NCBI RefSeq assembly: GCF_015206885.1
Contig: NZ_JADEXY010000002.1
Span: forward strand, 35,157-99,156
DNA from: Microcystis aeruginosa LEGE 91341
GTDB lineage: Bacteria > Cyanobacteriota > Cyanobacteriia > Cyanobacteriales > Microcystaceae
Reading direction: 5' to 3'
Length of the DNA: 64,000 nt
The position numbers and the translations under genes are program-made. Numbering within the stretch: position 1 is the first letter of the stretch; each line of letters opens with the position of its first letter. The notes below the pieces were generated by a model. The model saw only the letters and a program-made list of their open reading frames with translations, was not told where the DNA came from and did no database searches. This document shows positions 63,152 through 64,000 of the stretch, piece by piece.

Positions 63152-63837
<686 letters not shown>

Positions 63838-64000
63838 ATGACGAATTTCTCAAAACTCATAAAAGAGCTTCTCAAACCACTGCCTAAAAATGACTACCCC
63901 GCTTTAGACACTTTTACATTTTTGTCCTGTTGGATTGGTTTTGCTTTAGATAAAAGCATCGTCAGTATGAGGGACTTATGCAGTCGAATGGTACTGCAAG
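63838..64000 (+). CDS. Transposase, N-terminal part (IS4-like), cut by window edge
   Basis: 54 codons open to the right edge: MTNFSKLIKELLKPLPKNDY, then ALDTFTFLSCWIGFALDKSI and MRDLCSRMVLQ. It resembles the start of IS4-group transposases abundant in Microcystis, from memory. The catalytic part is not visible. Confidence 0.6.
   Translation, partial: MTNFSKLIKELLKPLPKNDYPALDTFTFLSCWIGFALDKSIVSMRDLCSRMVLQ

Overview
The window reads as a chromosomal segment of a bloom-forming unicellular cyanobacterium, most likely Microcystis. Supporting signs are a split RNA polymerase gamma subunit (rpoC1), a CrtO-type carotenoid ketolase close to the Synechocystis form, several cyanobacteria-restricted families (DUF2854, DUF1400 hydrolase, LabA-like NYN proteins, DUF3493-like remnant), frequent GCGATCGC-type octamers, and a very high load of insertion sequences, MITEs, heptamer repeats and toxin-antitoxin genes. 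The genus is inferred from family memory, not from a search.

Layout. 0-5.5 kb: rpoC1 (cut by the left edge), a coiled-coil/WD40 membrane protein, a B12-binding radical SAM protein with a truncated DUF3493-like remnant directly upstream, and tRNA-Thr(CGT). 5.6-8 kb: wreckage of an IS66-like transposase cut by a MITE, a palindromic element, and an intact IS630 copy. 8-14.4 kb: a TSUP permease with a DUF2854 protein, a secreted DUF1400/alpha-beta hydrolase, and an orphan solute-binding lipoprotein paired with an MscS channel. 14.8-22 kb: an accessory island holding a decayed membrane-domain gene, RelE-type, two HicAB and YefM/YoeB modules in various states of decay, and a large NB-ARC/TPR STAND protein whose N-terminal domain is split off by one in-frame TGA.

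22-29.5 kb: crtO, then a partner-switching regulatory set (STAS protein, response regulator-PP2C phosphatase, HATPase anti-sigma-type kinase) with an IS607 element in its divergent intergenic space, a sulfurtransferase and a LabA-like NYN protein. 29.5-44.7 kb: housekeeping and secreted proteins (phytase-like esterase, two TPR proteins, one with a trypsin-like protease domain, LOG-like protein, queA, gcvT, an RqcH/NFACT protein, acyltransferase, metG, a second NYN protein, NurA). 44.9-50 kb: the str operon rpsL-rpsG-fusA-tuf-rpsJ, with a near-consensus promoter at its head and a textbook terminator at its end.

50-64 kb: a mini-lipoxygenase, glyQ, a membrane-anchored protein, a Uma2-family nuclease, a repeat-rich zone with a 33-bp tandem array and an internally deleted HepT-like toxin, then an aspartoacylase divergent from a LysR regulator, hemC, a sulfide-detoxification operon (ETHE1-like dioxygenase, rhodanese-DUF2892, TSUP exporter) behind an operator-like inverted repeat, a [2Fe-2S] ferredoxin, and the start of a transposase cut by the right edge.

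For novelty the best region is 14.8-22 kb. It shows a STAND NTPase with a stop codon between its putative effector and its nucleotide-binding domain, embedded in layered toxin-antitoxin modules that have been duplicated, fused and interrupted by MITEs. Three MITE-like families and a heptamer-lattice repeat system run through the whole window and have altered several gene ends.
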